From: a virus
DNA: 64,000 nucleotides
Reading direction: 5' to 3' (one strand)
Virus record (IMG/VR): IMGVR_UViG_3300020200_000015
Coordinates: 1-64,000 of that record
The notes under the pieces were generated by a model. It saw nothing but the letters and a program-made list of their open reading frames with translations, did no database searches and was not told the DNA's origin. Positions 31,251 through 48,900 of the stretch are shown in pieces; position 1 is the first letter of the stretch, and each line of letters begins with the position of its first letter. Both the position numbers and the translations under genes were made by a program.

Positions 31251-32596
31251 TAGAGATCGTGCGGCCTCTTATCAGTGTCCATCAAGGTTGACGTATTTGC
31301 GAACATTTCAAAGTAGGCACACGAATTGGCCTCGCCATCACGCTGCTTGGCAACGTGTATCTCGAGAATATCATCATCGAGATCCTCAACATAGTACTTG
31401 TTGCGGTGTGCGAGGAGGACAAGGTTAGCCTCTTCAGCATAAGCGTTGGCGTTCTTGATATCGATTAGCGTCGGTCGCTTGATCTTGCCACCCTTCGTCT
31501 TGCCATACCCCTGGCGACCCACCTGAACTACAAGCACAAAGTGAACATCAAGCTCTTTCGCCAGCACGCGCATTCGCTTACATTCTTTCTGAATCCTAGT
31601 AGCTAGATTCTCACCCGTATCAACATCCTCGATCTTACCGAAGAGATCGATAAAAATCACCTTCGGGCTATGGCCGCGCCTTGTAGCGCTCTGCAATTGG
31701 TACAAAACGTTATCAATCGACAAGCTCGCCTGGTCGTTGATTAGCAAAGGCAGCTTCCTGACCTGCTCGATTGCCATCTTGATATTGCGCTTGTCATCTG
31801 GCGTTAGCTCGCCAGACTTCTTCTTTAGCTTCACAAGCTCGATTTGAGTCAACGTAGCAACGAGCTTGTCCATCATGGACATGTCAGTTGATTCCATGCT
31901 GAACAGCGCCGTTCCGATACCAGCGACCGAGATACGGTGCGCCATGTTGATGGCAATCGTTGACTTCGCCATGCCCGTAAAGCCGCCCAAGATGGATATC
32001 TGCTTGGGTGCAAAGCCATCAGACAGCAGGGTATCGAGCGCTGTGAAACCAGTCGTACAGAATGGCCTCCGTGCACGGTCGTCAATATCGACCAAGTATG
32101 CATCAGCAAGCTCTGACGAATCTCTGAACCGATAATTGGTATCGCCAGCCTGCTCACAGTCAGCTGCAATGTCACGCGACAGCTCACGAATCCGATCAAT
32201 GGTTGTTGTCGGATCGTTCGAAAGCCTGATTAGCTCCTGTGCGCGCTGAGTGGCAAGCTTAGACTTGACAACTTGCAGCTTGAACTTGTCAAGAAATACC
32301 TTGTAGTTCTCAGTCGGCGCAAGAAACGACTCACGCAGCAATCTGATGTACTGCGCGCCGCCGTAGTCTTTATCGCCATCACCTGGAAACGATTCAACAA
32401 CTAGCTGAAAGCTATCTTCATCTGGTTGCCGAATGCCCAGCTTCGCCATCTGCAAAAGGCAGTAGGCGATGACTCTGTGGTTCTGAGCACTGAAGCTCAG
32501 CCAGTTACAGTCAACTATGAAGAGCTGGTAGCATGATGAGTCATTGAGTGCGTGGCCAAGTACTGTCTGCTCAAGGGCGATACCATCAGCCGCCAT
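31250..32596 (-). CDS. dnaB: DnaB-like replicative helicase
   Basis: A 448-residue hexameric helicase: N-terminal ALEQTVLGHALND (DnaB N-domain), then RPFCTTGFTALDTLLSDGF and Walker A ILGGFTGMAKSTIAINMA, FSMESTDMSMMDKLVA, Walker B KVIFIDLFGKIED and a C-terminal VLLAHRNKYYVEDLDDDILE, HVAKQRDGEA. Walker A has AKST instead of the usual GKT/S but keeps Lys and Ser. It overlaps the DnaC-like loader by 11 bases and the primase by TAATG. Confidence 0.92.
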   Translation of the reverse strand: MAADGIALEQTVLGHALNDSSCYQLFIVDCNWLSFSAQNHRVIAYCLLQMAKLGIRQPDEDSFQLVVESFPGDGDKDYGGAQYIRLLRESFLAPTENYKVFLDKFKLQVVKSKLATQRAQELIRLSNDPTTTIDRIRELSRDIAADCEQAGDTNYRFRDSSELADAYLVDIDDRARRPFCTTGFTALDTLLSDGFAPKQISILGGFTGMAKSTIAINMAHRISVAGIGTALFSMESTDMSMMDKLVATLTQIELVKLKKKSGELTPDDKRNIKMAIEQVRKLPLLINDQASLSIDNVLYQLQSATRRGHSPKVIFIDLFGKIEDVDTGENLATRIQKECKRMRVLAKELDVHFVLVVQVGRQGYGKTKGGKIKRPTLIDIKNANAYAEEANLVLLAHRNKYYVEDLDDDILEIHVAKQRDGEANSCAYFEMFANTSTLMDTDKRPHDL

Positions 32597-33425
32597 TCAG
32601 AATACTCCTGCGAATGTCGCTCGACAGAACCTGACGATGGTCCTGACCAACTAGAACGATTTCAGCACAGTGCTCCTGAAGCATACTCGCAACGTGGGGG
32701 CTAAAGTCCACGTAAGCATCTTTAATCGTTCTGTTCGAGGTGAATATACACGGTTTGTTACCCTGTAGCCTTTCGCGCAAGAGGTTATCAAAGAGCGCCC
32801 TCTCGATACCAGTCGCAGTTTTGTAAACTTTGTCAAGGTCATCGATAATCAACAAGTCTGATTTCTTGATGCCTCTTGCGATGATGGCAGCCTCATCATC
32901 GCGCCAGCCACGAATCTCATTCTGAATGATGACTGCCATGGTGTAGTACTTGACGGTCTTACCAAGCATGACGGTCTTATTGGCAATGCAGCAAGCGAGG
33001 TATGTTTTGCCTACGCCATTGGGGCCGGTCAGGTACAGACCATAGCCCTTGCTAATCATGTTGCTCAAGCTACCGACATATGACTCCACTACCTTGTAGC
33101 TCTCATCATTGATGTTTTTTTCGACATCATTGCGACCAACATTGACCCACTTGCGCATATCGACATCATGGTACCTGGGCGGGATGTTCGATTCGCTACG
33201 AAGCTTATCAGCCAGCAACTTCCGCTTGCGGATCAACTTGCAAATGCAATCAGCAGTTCTGACCGAACCATCGACCTTTATCAGCGTTCCAGTCTGGTGG
33301 CAATTAGCGCAAGCCCACTCCTTCGTATGAAGGTAATGGTTCGCAAGAACCAGCTTATCTCTTTCACTTAGATTGGAATACTTGGCCTCAACTATCTTCT
33401 CAGCTTCCTGCCTTGTCCTGGGCAT
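32586..33425 (-). CDS. DnaC-like helicase loader (AAA+)
   Basis: A 279-residue AAA+ ATPase: N-terminal zinc motif CANCHQTG ... CICKLIRKRK, Walker A LTGPNGVGKTYLACCIAN, Walker B LLIIDDLDKVY, sensor I CIFTSNRTIKD and an arginine finger region ERLQGNKP. The layout is that of DnaC/DnaI loaders. Start taken at ATG 33425 (MPRTRQEAEK); the frame extends to 33458 but inside the upstream gene. It should deliver the DnaB-like helicase encoded next. Confidence 0.88.
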   Translation of the reverse strand: MPRTRQEAEKIVEAKYSNLSERDKLVLANHYLHTKEWACANCHQTGTLIKVDGSVRTADCICKLIRKRKLLADKLRSESNIPPRYHDVDMRKWVNVGRNDVEKNINDESYKVVESYVGSLSNMISKGYGLYLTGPNGVGKTYLACCIANKTVMLGKTVKYYTMAVIIQNEIRGWRDDEAAIIARGIKKSDLLIIDDLDKVYKTATGIERALFDNLLRERLQGNKPCIFTSNRTIKDAYVDFSPHVASMLQEHCAEIVLVGQDHRQVLSSDIRRSILNGG

Positions 33426-34110
33426 ACTTGATCCAGTCGATTGGTTCCCTGCCGTCATCCTTAACGCCCCTCATGGTGTTGCTGTGCCTGACCTCACCTC
33501 TAGCCATACGGCTTGCCGCAGTTACGAAAGCCTTGCGCAGCTGAAAGTGAGACTTTTTCTCAAGTAGCTGAAGCCCTTCCTCTGACTTGAGAACCTTATC
33601 TCTAAACCAAATCAAGATAGGCATCCAATTCTCAGGCTTGATTTGAATACCAGCAAGACCATCGATTATCTCAAGCTGATAAGCGTCAGTGTGAGCGCCA
33701 ATTTGCAGCATGATTGATTGGAACAACCCCTTGGCGATTTCCGGCACAGACGCACAGAAGAGGTCAATGTCCTTCTTATCCAGGTCGTGACGCCTTTTCT
33801 GATTGACTGACTTGGTCAATTGACCAAGCTTTGCAGCTTCAGTCTTTGCGATGTCAACTGAAGCAATCGCTGCTTCAAGAATCTTCATGCCGCTATCAAA
33901 CTTGATTTCACCGCAGTAGTTGATTGATGATTTGTAGCGAGTGTAAATCCGAGTCGGCTGATCGTCAAGCTCAACGATAATCGTTCTGTCACCTTTCTCA
34001 ATCATCAGTAGCCTTTCAGCCTTCTGATTCTTCAACTTCTCAATCACTCTTTTAGCTTCTGCTTCATCAGAAGCAACGATGAAGAAACCGTCAACCGTGA
34101 ATTGTGGCAT
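33400..34110 (-). CDS. hypothetical protein of the replication module
   Basis: A 236-residue protein: beta-type N-terminus (FTVDGFFIVASDEAEAKRVI, RTIIVELDDQPTRIYTRYKS), a helical middle with KRRHDLDKKD, and a basic C-terminal end (LRKAFVTAASRMARGEVRHS). I recognise no family. It lies between an SF2 helicase and the helicase loader, downstream of the G-rich leader, so a replication-associated role is likely but undefined. Confidence 0.55.
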   Translation of the reverse strand: MPQFTVDGFFIVASDEAEAKRVIEKLKNQKAERLLMIEKGDRTIIVELDDQPTRIYTRYKSSINYCGEIKFDSGMKILEAAIASVDIAKTEAAKLGQLTKSVNQKRRHDLDKKDIDLFCASVPEIAKGLFQSIMLQIGAHTDAYQLEIIDGLAGIQIKPENWMPILIWFRDKVLKSEEGLQLLEKKSHFQLRKAFVTAASRMARGEVRHSNTMRGVKDDGREPIDWIKYAQDKAGS

Positions 34111-34127
34111 TGGATTGTTGGCAGTTA

Positions 34128-34240
34128 CGAGTTAACTTTCAAGCTTCAATACCCCTACCCCCTTGCCCCCCCACACCCCCCCATACCCCCACCCCCAAGG
34201 GTCAAAAAAAGAAAAAGTCATTTTGTGTTTCGAGTTAACT
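34128..34240 (-). promoter_or_regulatory. G-rich (G-quadruplex-capable) leader between direct repeats
   Basis: The minus strand holds six G-runs of 4, 5, 7, 7, 5 and 5 bases (34152 to 34155, 34158 to 34162, 34166 to 34172, 34176 to 34182, 34186 to 34190, 34192 to 34196). An identical 10-base sequence CGAGTTAACT (plus strand) occurs on both sides, at 34128 to 34137 and 34231 to 34240. This is the only such tract in a gap and could fold as a quadruplex in RNA or in the minus DNA strand. An origin, a leader switch or a pausing site are all possible. Confidence 0.5.
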
Positions 34241-34267
34241 TGATAAGTCAACTTGTTGGTAAGTCAA
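34240..34267 (-). promoter_or_regulatory. weak sigma-70-like promoter
   Basis: TTGACT (34262 to 34267) and TATCAA (34240 to 34245) on the minus strand, spaced by 16 bases, lie in the 192-base gap upstream of the G-rich tract. The -35 is good, the -10 moderate. It would drive the loader/helicase/primase genes. Confidence 0.3.
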
Positions 34268-34302
34268 ATCAGGTTCAGCCTATCCTCTCTCGAACTTTCA
34301 AA

Positions 34303-35736
34303 TCAAAGTTCGCAGCCGTTTTCAAGCGTGAATCCCCAACGCCGGTAGAGTGACTTTCTGGCTTTTGACATTCTCATCAACGCTGGCACGCGAAGATCTT
34401 GATAGTCAACGACCAAGCTTGTCTTGCCCTCAATGGGTCTTCTGATTCTTCCAATGCGTTGCTGAGTCTTAGCCTCGTTCGCAGTTGGAGTCATCAAGTG
34501 AATACAGCTCAGCTGAGGGATGTCCAAGCCTTCATCGGCAACCTTGGTTGCAACGATGGCATCAATCAAACCACACTTGGCGTGATCAACAATCTGCTCG
34601 CGGGTATTCTTCGGAACTTCACCAACTAGAACGTGAGCGTTCATTCCTTTTGCGCGAAGCGCCCTAGCAATCTCATGACAATGACCAACTCTTTCACTGA
34701 GCGCCAGCGGAAAATGCCCGGCCATCCAGTCAGCGTGGATGCCGTCAACAATCATTTGGTTTCGCTCTGAGTCAGTAGTCAATTCAGCGAGGAGTTTAGT
34801 CCACTCGTCAGCCGTGTAGCGAGTGAAGAACTTAGTCTGAATTTCACGGACGACGCACGGCTGTGAGCGACCTTCGGCAGTCAAGTCTGAGTCAGTAACC
34901 TCACTGACAATTGGGCCAATCACGTCATGCATCAAGAACTCAAGCCCGTCTTTTCTGCGTGGCGTAGCCGTCAGTCCGAACCTGTAGCGGGCTGAGCAGA
35001 GGTTGATGATTGACATGAAGGTGTCAGCGGGGCAGTGATGGGCTTCATCAAGGATGACGCAACCGAACTGCGACAGCCACTCCCGCAAACTGCTGGGGTT
35101 GGATTTTACAAGGCTTTGAATCGTGCCTACAACGACGGATCCGGGCTTCTTTTCCCCTCCACCCCACACTCCTATACCCCCCGACAAGAGGCTCTTCTCG
35201 GCCAATTCTCTGCGCCATTGGCCAACCAAGTCATTTGTGTGGACAAGAATCAAAGTCGGCTGGCGAAGCATCGTGATGATTCCAACTCCCATCACGGTCT
35301 TTCCGCCTCCGCATGGCGCTACCAGAACGCCGTGGCCATTCAAGATAAGACGGCCAATAGCTTTCTTCTGATAGTCTTTGAGAGTGATATGTTCAGCCAG
35401 CGACATTCCATTATCGCGTTCATATGAAATGCGCTCGTCGAAAAACACTATCTGTTTGCCGTGACTTTTAGCGAGTTCGATTAGTTGGTTTGTAATCCCC
35501 CTCGGCACAAAGACAGTATCGCCATCTTCTTCAATAGATGAGATAGTGGCAGGTGGCAATTTAGCGTACATCATCTTGTAGGGATTGCGATCCCGCATAC
35601 GCTTCATTTGAAAGTATGCAGGGTTCTCCCTAGTCAAGATTCCGCGTAGCTCTGATAACAAATCAGGCCCAAGCATATTTCGCTTGAGCCTGATCACGTT
35701 ATCAACTACTGCTGGTATCTTTTCAAGCGTCGTCAT
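34303..35736 (-). CDS. SF2 DEAD/DEAH-box helicase (UvsW/XPB-like)
   Basis: A 477-residue helicase: motif Q region LKDYQKKAIGRLI, motif I VLVAPCGGGKTVMGVGI, Ia LILVHTNDLVGQW, II CVILDEAHHCPA, III FGLTATPRR, V ATKVADEGLDIP and VI QRIGRIRRP. The pattern resembles T4 UvsW and XPB-like branch-migration helicases, active in recombination-dependent replication. A GGIGVWGGGEKK loop is encoded by another G-rich stretch (35154 to 35182). Start at ATG 35736, overlapping the upstream gene by 14 bases. Confidence 0.9.
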   Translation of the reverse strand: MTTLEKIPAVVDNVIRLKRNMLGPDLLSELRGILTRENPAYFQMKRMRDRNPYKMMYAKLPPATISSIEEDGDTVFVPRGITNQLIELAKSHGKQIVFFDERISYERDNGMSLAEHITLKDYQKKAIGRLILNGHGVLVAPCGGGKTVMGVGIITMLRQPTLILVHTNDLVGQWRRELAEKSLLSGGIGVWGGGEKKPGSVVVGTIQSLVKSNPSSLREWLSQFGCVILDEAHHCPADTFMSIINLCSARYRFGLTATPRRKDGLEFLMHDVIGPIVSEVTDSDLTAEGRSQPCVVREIQTKFFTRYTADEWTKLLAELTTDSERNQMIVDGIHADWMAGHFPLALSERVGHCHEIARALRAKGMNAHVLVGEVPKNTREQIVDHAKCGLIDAIVATKVADEGLDIPQLSCIHLMTPTANEAKTQQRIGRIRRPIEGKTSLVVDYQDLRVPALMRMSKARKSLYRRWGFTLENGCEL

Positions 35737-36208
35737 CAATGTCGCCTGGTCCTGGGTCGTCTTGTTCATTGATCACGATCTGTACTGGTGTACGGCTACG
35801 AAGTGCAGGCTGTTCAACCTGCTGGGTGGGTTTCTTGTTTTCGCTCAGCTTCTTAAGCTTGGTTGGCTCAGGAGCCGCTTTCTGCTCACTATCAACCTGT
35901 TGCCTAGCAGGTTGCGGTTCTGGTTGCTGCTCGACAAGCTGTGGTCCGGCTTGCTCTTTGATGCTGAAGGCTTCTGATTCGGCCTTCTTGATCAAATCAA
36001 GCCATTCAGGATCAGTGTTCAACACCTGCTGCAAGGGCTTACCAGTTTCTTCTTGAAACAGCTCTGCAAGCAACTCCATCGCTCCAATGCATTGGACGCG
36101 GTTAGAATCAAGCTGCTTGAACTTGTTCTGAAGATCTTGATTCTCTTTAGCAAGCCGCAGTTGCTTGATGATGTTTTGGTAGATTTTGTCTCGGTATGCA
36201 CTAGTCAT
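35723..36208 (-). CDS. hypothetical protein with disordered C-terminus
   Basis: A 161-residue protein: helical N-terminal half (coiled-coil-like IIKQLRLAKENQDLQNKF) and a Gln/Pro/Lys-rich, probably disordered C-terminal half ending in an acidic tail (DDPGPGDIDDDA). AAAGGAG lies 11 bases before the ATG. It marks the border between structural and replication modules. No function known. Confidence 0.55.
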   Translation of the reverse strand: MTSAYRDKIYQNIIKQLRLAKENQDLQNKFKQLDSNRVQCIGAMELLAELFQEETGKPLQQVLNTDPEWLDLIKKAESEAFSIKEQAGPQLVEQQPEPQPARQQVDSEQKAAPEPTKLKKLSENKKPTQQVEQPALRSRTPVQIVINEQDDPGPGDIDDDA

Positions 36209-36243
36209 GGCAATCCATACTCCTTTAGCAGATCAATCAGCAA

Positions 36244-37151
36244 TCAAGCAGTACGAATCTTCATCAATGTAAGATGAAAAAGTGTGAGCATCTGCCTAGC
36301 GTCATCAGCATCAGATGTGACTTTCAAAGCAACTGTTTTCGAACCAGTCTGATTAGACGAATCAATATTGTATGACCAAGCTGGGTCATATGCGGTAGCA
36401 GTAGCATTGGCTACAGTAGGTTGAATTCCATCTACCATCAGCGCTCCACCAATTTTGGCGGCACCTGCGACTGAGACAGATCCTTGCACGCGCGAAATTG
36501 CCAGATTGCTAGTATCAGACGTTATCAACGTAGGATGAGTAACGTCGATGGTGAAAGTTCCAACTTCGAACGTGTAAGTATATGTGCGATCATTTCCTGA
36601 ATCGTTTGTGATTCCTACAACAGCATCGACGGTGATTCTATCGCCATTAGAAATGTTGACAGTAACGCCACCGACTTGCAATGCAGTCGTGCTGAGTTCA
36701 TCAATCTCTTCTGCTGGATGAGATGAAAGACTGTAGAGTAGTGTGCCAGAGATAGATGTATTGAGTTGGTTGAGCGTTACAGCATCGCTCATCGCAGTCG
36801 CTTGGGCAAGCGACGTAATTCTAATTGAGTTAGCATTGATTGAACCACTCAATACCGCATTAGAGATGAGTGGAGCAACATAGTGACCGCTCACTACTCG
36901 TGTACTATGCGACTGCAAGATAAGATTGCCTGAGTTAACGCGGGTATCCGCGTACAGGTCAATCATCGCATTTGAAATCTTGAATACTTCTGAGCCGCTT
37001 GACGTTGTAACTTCGACAATAGGGGATGTTTGCCCGGCGCTGAACCCAATTGCTCTGATTGACGGCTTATCAGAACTCGGTCTAGCGTGAAGTGTGCCGC
37101 TCAAAAGCTCAGACACGCCACCAAGATTGATATCGTCGAAGATGTTAATCA

Positions 37152-37152
<1 letters not shown>
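36244..37152 (-). CDS. tail fibre/tip-associated structural protein
   Basis: A 302-residue Ser/Thr/Val-rich protein of beta-strand character with repeated short motifs (NAVLSGSINANSIRITSLAQ, AISRVQGSVSVAGAAKIGGA) resembling the repetitive stalks of tail fibres. No catalytic motif. Start taken at ATG 37152 (TGATG overlap with the giant tip protein). Probably part of the host-contact apparatus. Confidence 0.6.
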
Positions 37153-43678
<6,526 letters not shown>

Positions 43679-43679
<1 letters not shown>

Positions 43680-45925
43680 TAGCTGCCCAACTTCTCAGTT
43701 GCTTCGTATTCGACGCTATGACGGTTGACGAGGTTGCGCTGCTCTCTCGAATCCCTCACAACAATGCTCTTATTGATCCCCGCCCATCCAGTCGGATCGA
43801 CGTCATCAGCGCCAAAGTCGCTCGGTTGGTAAGTGCTAGCGTCCTTGAACTTCTTCTCATAGCTGACAGAAGCTTTTCCAGGGTTGGTGCCGATACGCTT
43901 AAATACAGTACCGAAACCCACAACTTGAAGCTGAGTAAATTTAGGAGATTCCTCAATGATTTCGATCGATTTTGTCTCGATCGCATCAGGCTCTGTGCCG
44001 CTACCGCCACCCGACAAGTCGAACACAGCCGTAGCACCCAGTGAAACAACCTGCTTCCAGTAGCGCGAGCCTTTGACACCGTTCCCATTGGCCAAGTCCT
44101 CAGGGGCAATAGCCGGTTGCCATTCACCAACGCCAATGTTGCTGAGGAAGTACCTCACCTCAGAGTTCGTAGGCAGAATCTCGCCTTGTACGATCGTGTT
44201 CGGTACAGGGTTTGTGAGCGATTGCGTGCTCAGATCGGCAGAAAGAAGGGCATCAATCTTATCAATCAGATTGATGATTTTGTTTGGTAGCATCGGCTTA
44301 CCGGCCTGGTCAGGCGCAAACACTTCGCCAGAAATTGAGAGCGAAATGCTTGTGACTGTAAATTTCATCTGCTGATAGTTAAACTTGTTAGAAATTGACT
44401 TCGAGTAGTTGGTGATATTCTCAAGCTGCAAGCCTTCAGCCGCGTAGACTGTATTTTCAGCGCCAGCCTTATCCATCTTGAAGAGGGAGGCGATGAAATA
44501 GTTGGCTTGCGATGAGCTTTCGAGCTGCGTCGCACTCACGCTCACGCTGTACATCGTAGATGTAACGCCAGCGACGTTCACCTTATCAACGCTCGAGACG
44601 TTGACTGAGTTAACGTACAAGTTCTCATAAGGCGCTTCGTAGTTGATCGAAGTGCCAACCAAGCCTTTCAGCGTGTTGAGGGCCGATGTGCCTCTAATAG
44701 AACCACTGATATTGATCGATCTTGAGACAATGCTTCCAAAGTTATTGATCTGTGCATTAAACGTGATGGTAGGAATGCGGTACCACGCCACGCCAAACCG
44801 CGTCACTAGAGCCTCATAGCTCTGGTCTTCAATGGTTTTCTTCCAGTTGAACTGGAGATTGATTGTTGCGCTGTACCGCTTGGTCGTATTAGCGAAATTG
44901 CCATCACGAGTAAACTTGCTGATGCTGATATCGGTCAAATCAAGGCTATTGCCGCTGGTGCTGGTGTAGATGTATGTTGAGGTCGGGAAGGGGTTGAACG
45001 TCGCACGGAATGCCTCATAGTCCACATAGTTTGCGAAGAACTTCTTGCCGCTGACTTGCAGCGACTCGCTCAGATTGGTGGGGTTGTTAGCAGCCAACTT
45101 GTCATACTCGACGCTGCTATCGACATTCTCAACCAGATCGAGCGCGATGTTACCAAATGTCGCTGGCGTTTCGCCGAGCGTGTACGGCTCCTTGGTGTAG
45201 TCGTCGTAGGTCTGGAACTCGATCGAATACTTTCTTGCCGCGCTCTGCCCGCGCAATGTAGGTGCAGAGAAATCAATGCTACGCGGACGAACAATGATAG
45301 TTGACGAGTAGTCGCCGCTATCTGATGAAAGTGTCAGGATAAGCGACTGCTTATCGCCAACCTCATCAAGCAACTGCTTTTGAAGTTTGTTGATTTCATC
45401 ACGCGACGAGTGAACGATAGTGCCTTCGATCTTGATCGTCTGCGCACGGATAGTGTTGATGCTTTCATCATCACCCTGCGACTTGATCGACTGCGTTACG
45501 GTCGGATGTTCGAATCCAGATGTTGACGCGAGGATTAGATCACCGATTTTGACCGGGTAGTGCGCGTGGATATTCAGTTCTTGCGTCGTGAACTTGATTG
45601 TGAACAGGCAAATCGGGTTGCCATTGAATTCAGCAAACGTAATGCTCTTGAATCTGACGTCAACAAAGTCGTCAGCACCAGTGTACTTCAGCTTACCGCT
45701 ACCAACGGTGAGCAGGTTCGTTTCAAGTTGCTGCTGAGCTTCAACGTTCTTGTCGATGAAGCCCTTATGCACAAACCCCTTGATAGTGATTGTGCGCTGC
45801 CGCTGCCCAACGCGACTCATCTTGTTGACGATGATATCATCTGAGGACTCTGAGTCCCACTCAACCGACTTAACATACTTCAGGTCGAGCGAGTCATCGT
45901 CATTGTAGAAAGTTACATTCATCAT
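43679..45925 (-). CDS. distal tail-like protein
   Basis: A 748-residue beta-rich protein directly after the tape measure gene, the usual place of the distal tail protein (Dit). The N-terminal third has two similar Dit-type barrels ([40 protein letters not shown]), which suggests a duplicated domain, and later blocks repeat the SxSxxQLESSS pattern. It is larger than a typical Dit (about 250 to 500), so extra domains are present. It may join the tail tube to the tip protein. The function is inferred from position and fold pattern. Confidence 0.65.
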
Positions 45926-48900
45926 CGACGTCTGAGCCTCACTTCCAACTCCCTGATCGTCGCGTTCACTCTGTCGTTCAGAGCCGTTGTCGCAGCCTGA
46001 ACAATCTTACGGATATCAAACTCTTGGAGTGAAGAAGCAGCGCCAGTGCCGGTACCACTCTGCTGAATTTGAATGTTGATGTTTTGCGGCTGCGCGTTGA
46101 TATTGACATCGATATTCTTCTCAATGACTTGCTGCTGACCATCTCCAACATTAGTTTTAGCTTGCTTGATGTTATCAATCAAGTCTTTTATGCCAGAGCT
46201 GATTGTAGCATTGAACTCCTTCGCAGTCGGCACGAGGCTGCGAACTACCGCTGCAAGATTCGTAGCGGCTGTACTGAGGCTATTTTGCAAAGCCTGCCCG
46301 GCGTCTACTATCTGCGTAGCTATAGCGGCACCTGTGGCGCTAAGAGCCTGGCTGACACCGGTAGTCGCCTGCGTTATGTTCGTGGCTACAGAAGCAGATG
46401 ATGCGGCCAGGTTAGCACCTGTCTGCGTACCTGCATTTGTGAGCTGAGTCGCCGCAGTAGTGTTCATCTCTCTGATCGCTGTCATAACAACGTTGAGCAT
46501 CTCTCTGAGAGCGCTAACTTCGTTGTCATCGACAATGCTAGCACTTGTAGCTACTTTCAGCTGTCCACTGAGTGCTTGAGCCAAACTCGACCAGTTATCA
46601 GCTACTGACCCTGTCCCGCCATTTCTTATGGCGGCTAACATATTGTTGGTGCTCTCACTAAGCCGTGAGCTGCCGATGTCGAATACCTCAGCCCACCTAT
46701 CGGCTACGCTCGTCAGTGCTATTTCAGCCTGCTGCGCGGCAGTAAGGAATTTATCGGCTGGCGTTTCGGTATTTTGCTCACGCGCCTGGCTCATTAACAT
46801 CTGCAATACATTTTCAATCGGGCCGATAGCAGCGCTAGCACCCTCACCATGAGCGCTGATAAGAAGCCTGCGAAGCTGCTCGATTTGATCTTGCAACTGT
46901 GCACTATTAACAATCGGCTGCGAAATTATCTTCTGCATCTCAATCAAAGCCGCAGATGATTCGGCAGTTGCCGTTATTATTTTGACGCTAGCTTCATCAT
47001 AGATATCAAACAAGCTCTTCCGAAGTTCATCAGTGCCACTTCTTAATGATCCGCCAAGCAGATTTGAGATCGTTGGTGATGCTGTTCTCATTATTTTTTC
47101 AAGAGAAGAAATAAGGCTGCCGTCATCGAGCATTAGGCTCAGTCTGAAATCTCTCCCAACACCCATTAGAAACTCTTCCATCTTAAATTGAAGAGCTGCT
47201 AACTCTTCAGTAAATTGTGCAGATATTGCCTTTGAAAGAGATCCAGATAATCCTTCTACAAGTTGCTTCCTTATTCCATCTGCTACGCCCTTAACTGTTG
47301 TGCCGGGCTTAAATCCAACCGTGAAGGCATCTGATACAGAAGATTTGAGAGCTTCAGATAGATTCTTAAATACTTCATTTTCTACAGCGCTAAACTGCTT
47401 GATAATTTGATTAAATCTATTTGAAGCGACAATAACTGAAGATTCATTAAGCTCAACCTTCATGCCAACAACTTTTTCACCACTTTGTTCGAGCCAAATC
47501 TCGAGATCCTTAATCGCATCAGCAGCCTGGCCTTTATCGAATCCAGGTACTTGCTTGAATTTTTCAAGGGCTTTTTTACTCGATTCAATCTGCCCTTCAA
47601 GATCTTGCAGAGTCTTAATTTGTTCCTGCAACTTCGCTTCAGCTTTAGGTAAAGCTTCAGCGTAGTTAAACGCACCGACTTCAGCACCTTTGAATAAAGT
47701 TTTAATAGCATTACCAGCAGTTCTGAATCTGCTGAAGCTAATCTCTATACCCCTATTTCTTGCAATCAACTCATCCGCCTTCGTGACGACTTCCTGGAAA
47801 GCCGGCTGAAGATCTTGCAGCGCACGCTGCCCAACGTCGCGATTACGAAAGAATAAAGGGCCGCGTTCGACGTGATACTGAAGGTCAGCATCAGGCCGAC
47901 CAATGAATTCCTTGAATTCTAGGGATTCAGCGCTTAAATCACTAACCTGTTTACGTAGGTCGGTAAACCTTTCGCCTAATTCACGAACACTCGTATTCTG
48001 GGATTCAGTGAAGTTACTTGCTTGTTTATCAAGAGCCTCAAATACAGCAGTTAACTCTTTCTCATTTAATTCTCTCTTCATAAGTTTAGTCTGGGCATTC
48101 ATTAGAATATGCAATGCTTCAGCAGCTTCATTACTGCCATTAGCCATGCTAACCAGAGCTAATTGGTTAGCATCAGCGGCAATTCTAGCCATGTACGCAG
48201 CTTTGCCAAAATCATTCAGAGCAGCGTATACTGGATTGATCGATGTGTAAAGTTTATCAAAGCCGTTATAAAGATCAACTATTCCGCCACGACCGCTGAA
48301 TTCTTCTACTTGTCTTAGAAGTGCTATAACGGGATTATTTTCAGCTTGCTGTGCACTAGCTTGCCTATTCAAGGCATCAAATGCTTTTATATTCCTGTCG
48401 CCAAGCATTAGATTCGAAGCCGCCCTCGACACAGGCAAATCGCCTAGCGGCGCTGTATCGACGGTTACTTTTACATTCAGTTTATTCTGAGTTATTTTCG
48501 CAAGTCTACCAAGCTCATTAGCATACTTAGCAGTTAGCGCAATGGCGTCAGAAGTTTCACGCTGGTTTTCAACAAACCTATTATTGAGAACCTTGCCGCC
48601 TTCTTGAACCTCTTTGCTTGAAGAGAACAATGCATCATACGCTGCTATGAGACCCCAGATAACTAATATAAGACCAGCAGCGCCGATAAGGATCGCTACC
48701 CATATAGGGAACGTAACTGCCTGAAATCCCAGAGCCGCTGCCGTTGCGGCAATAAAAGCATTTCCGACTGCTGCCAATACACCGACTAAACCAGATAGCA
48801 TAAGCTTCCAACCGGCTACTACATAGGATAATTGAGTGCCGAGCCAGGCTCTTTGGGCAACTGTCAAGGCGTAAAAAGCCTGTTTTAATCCCGCGACAGC

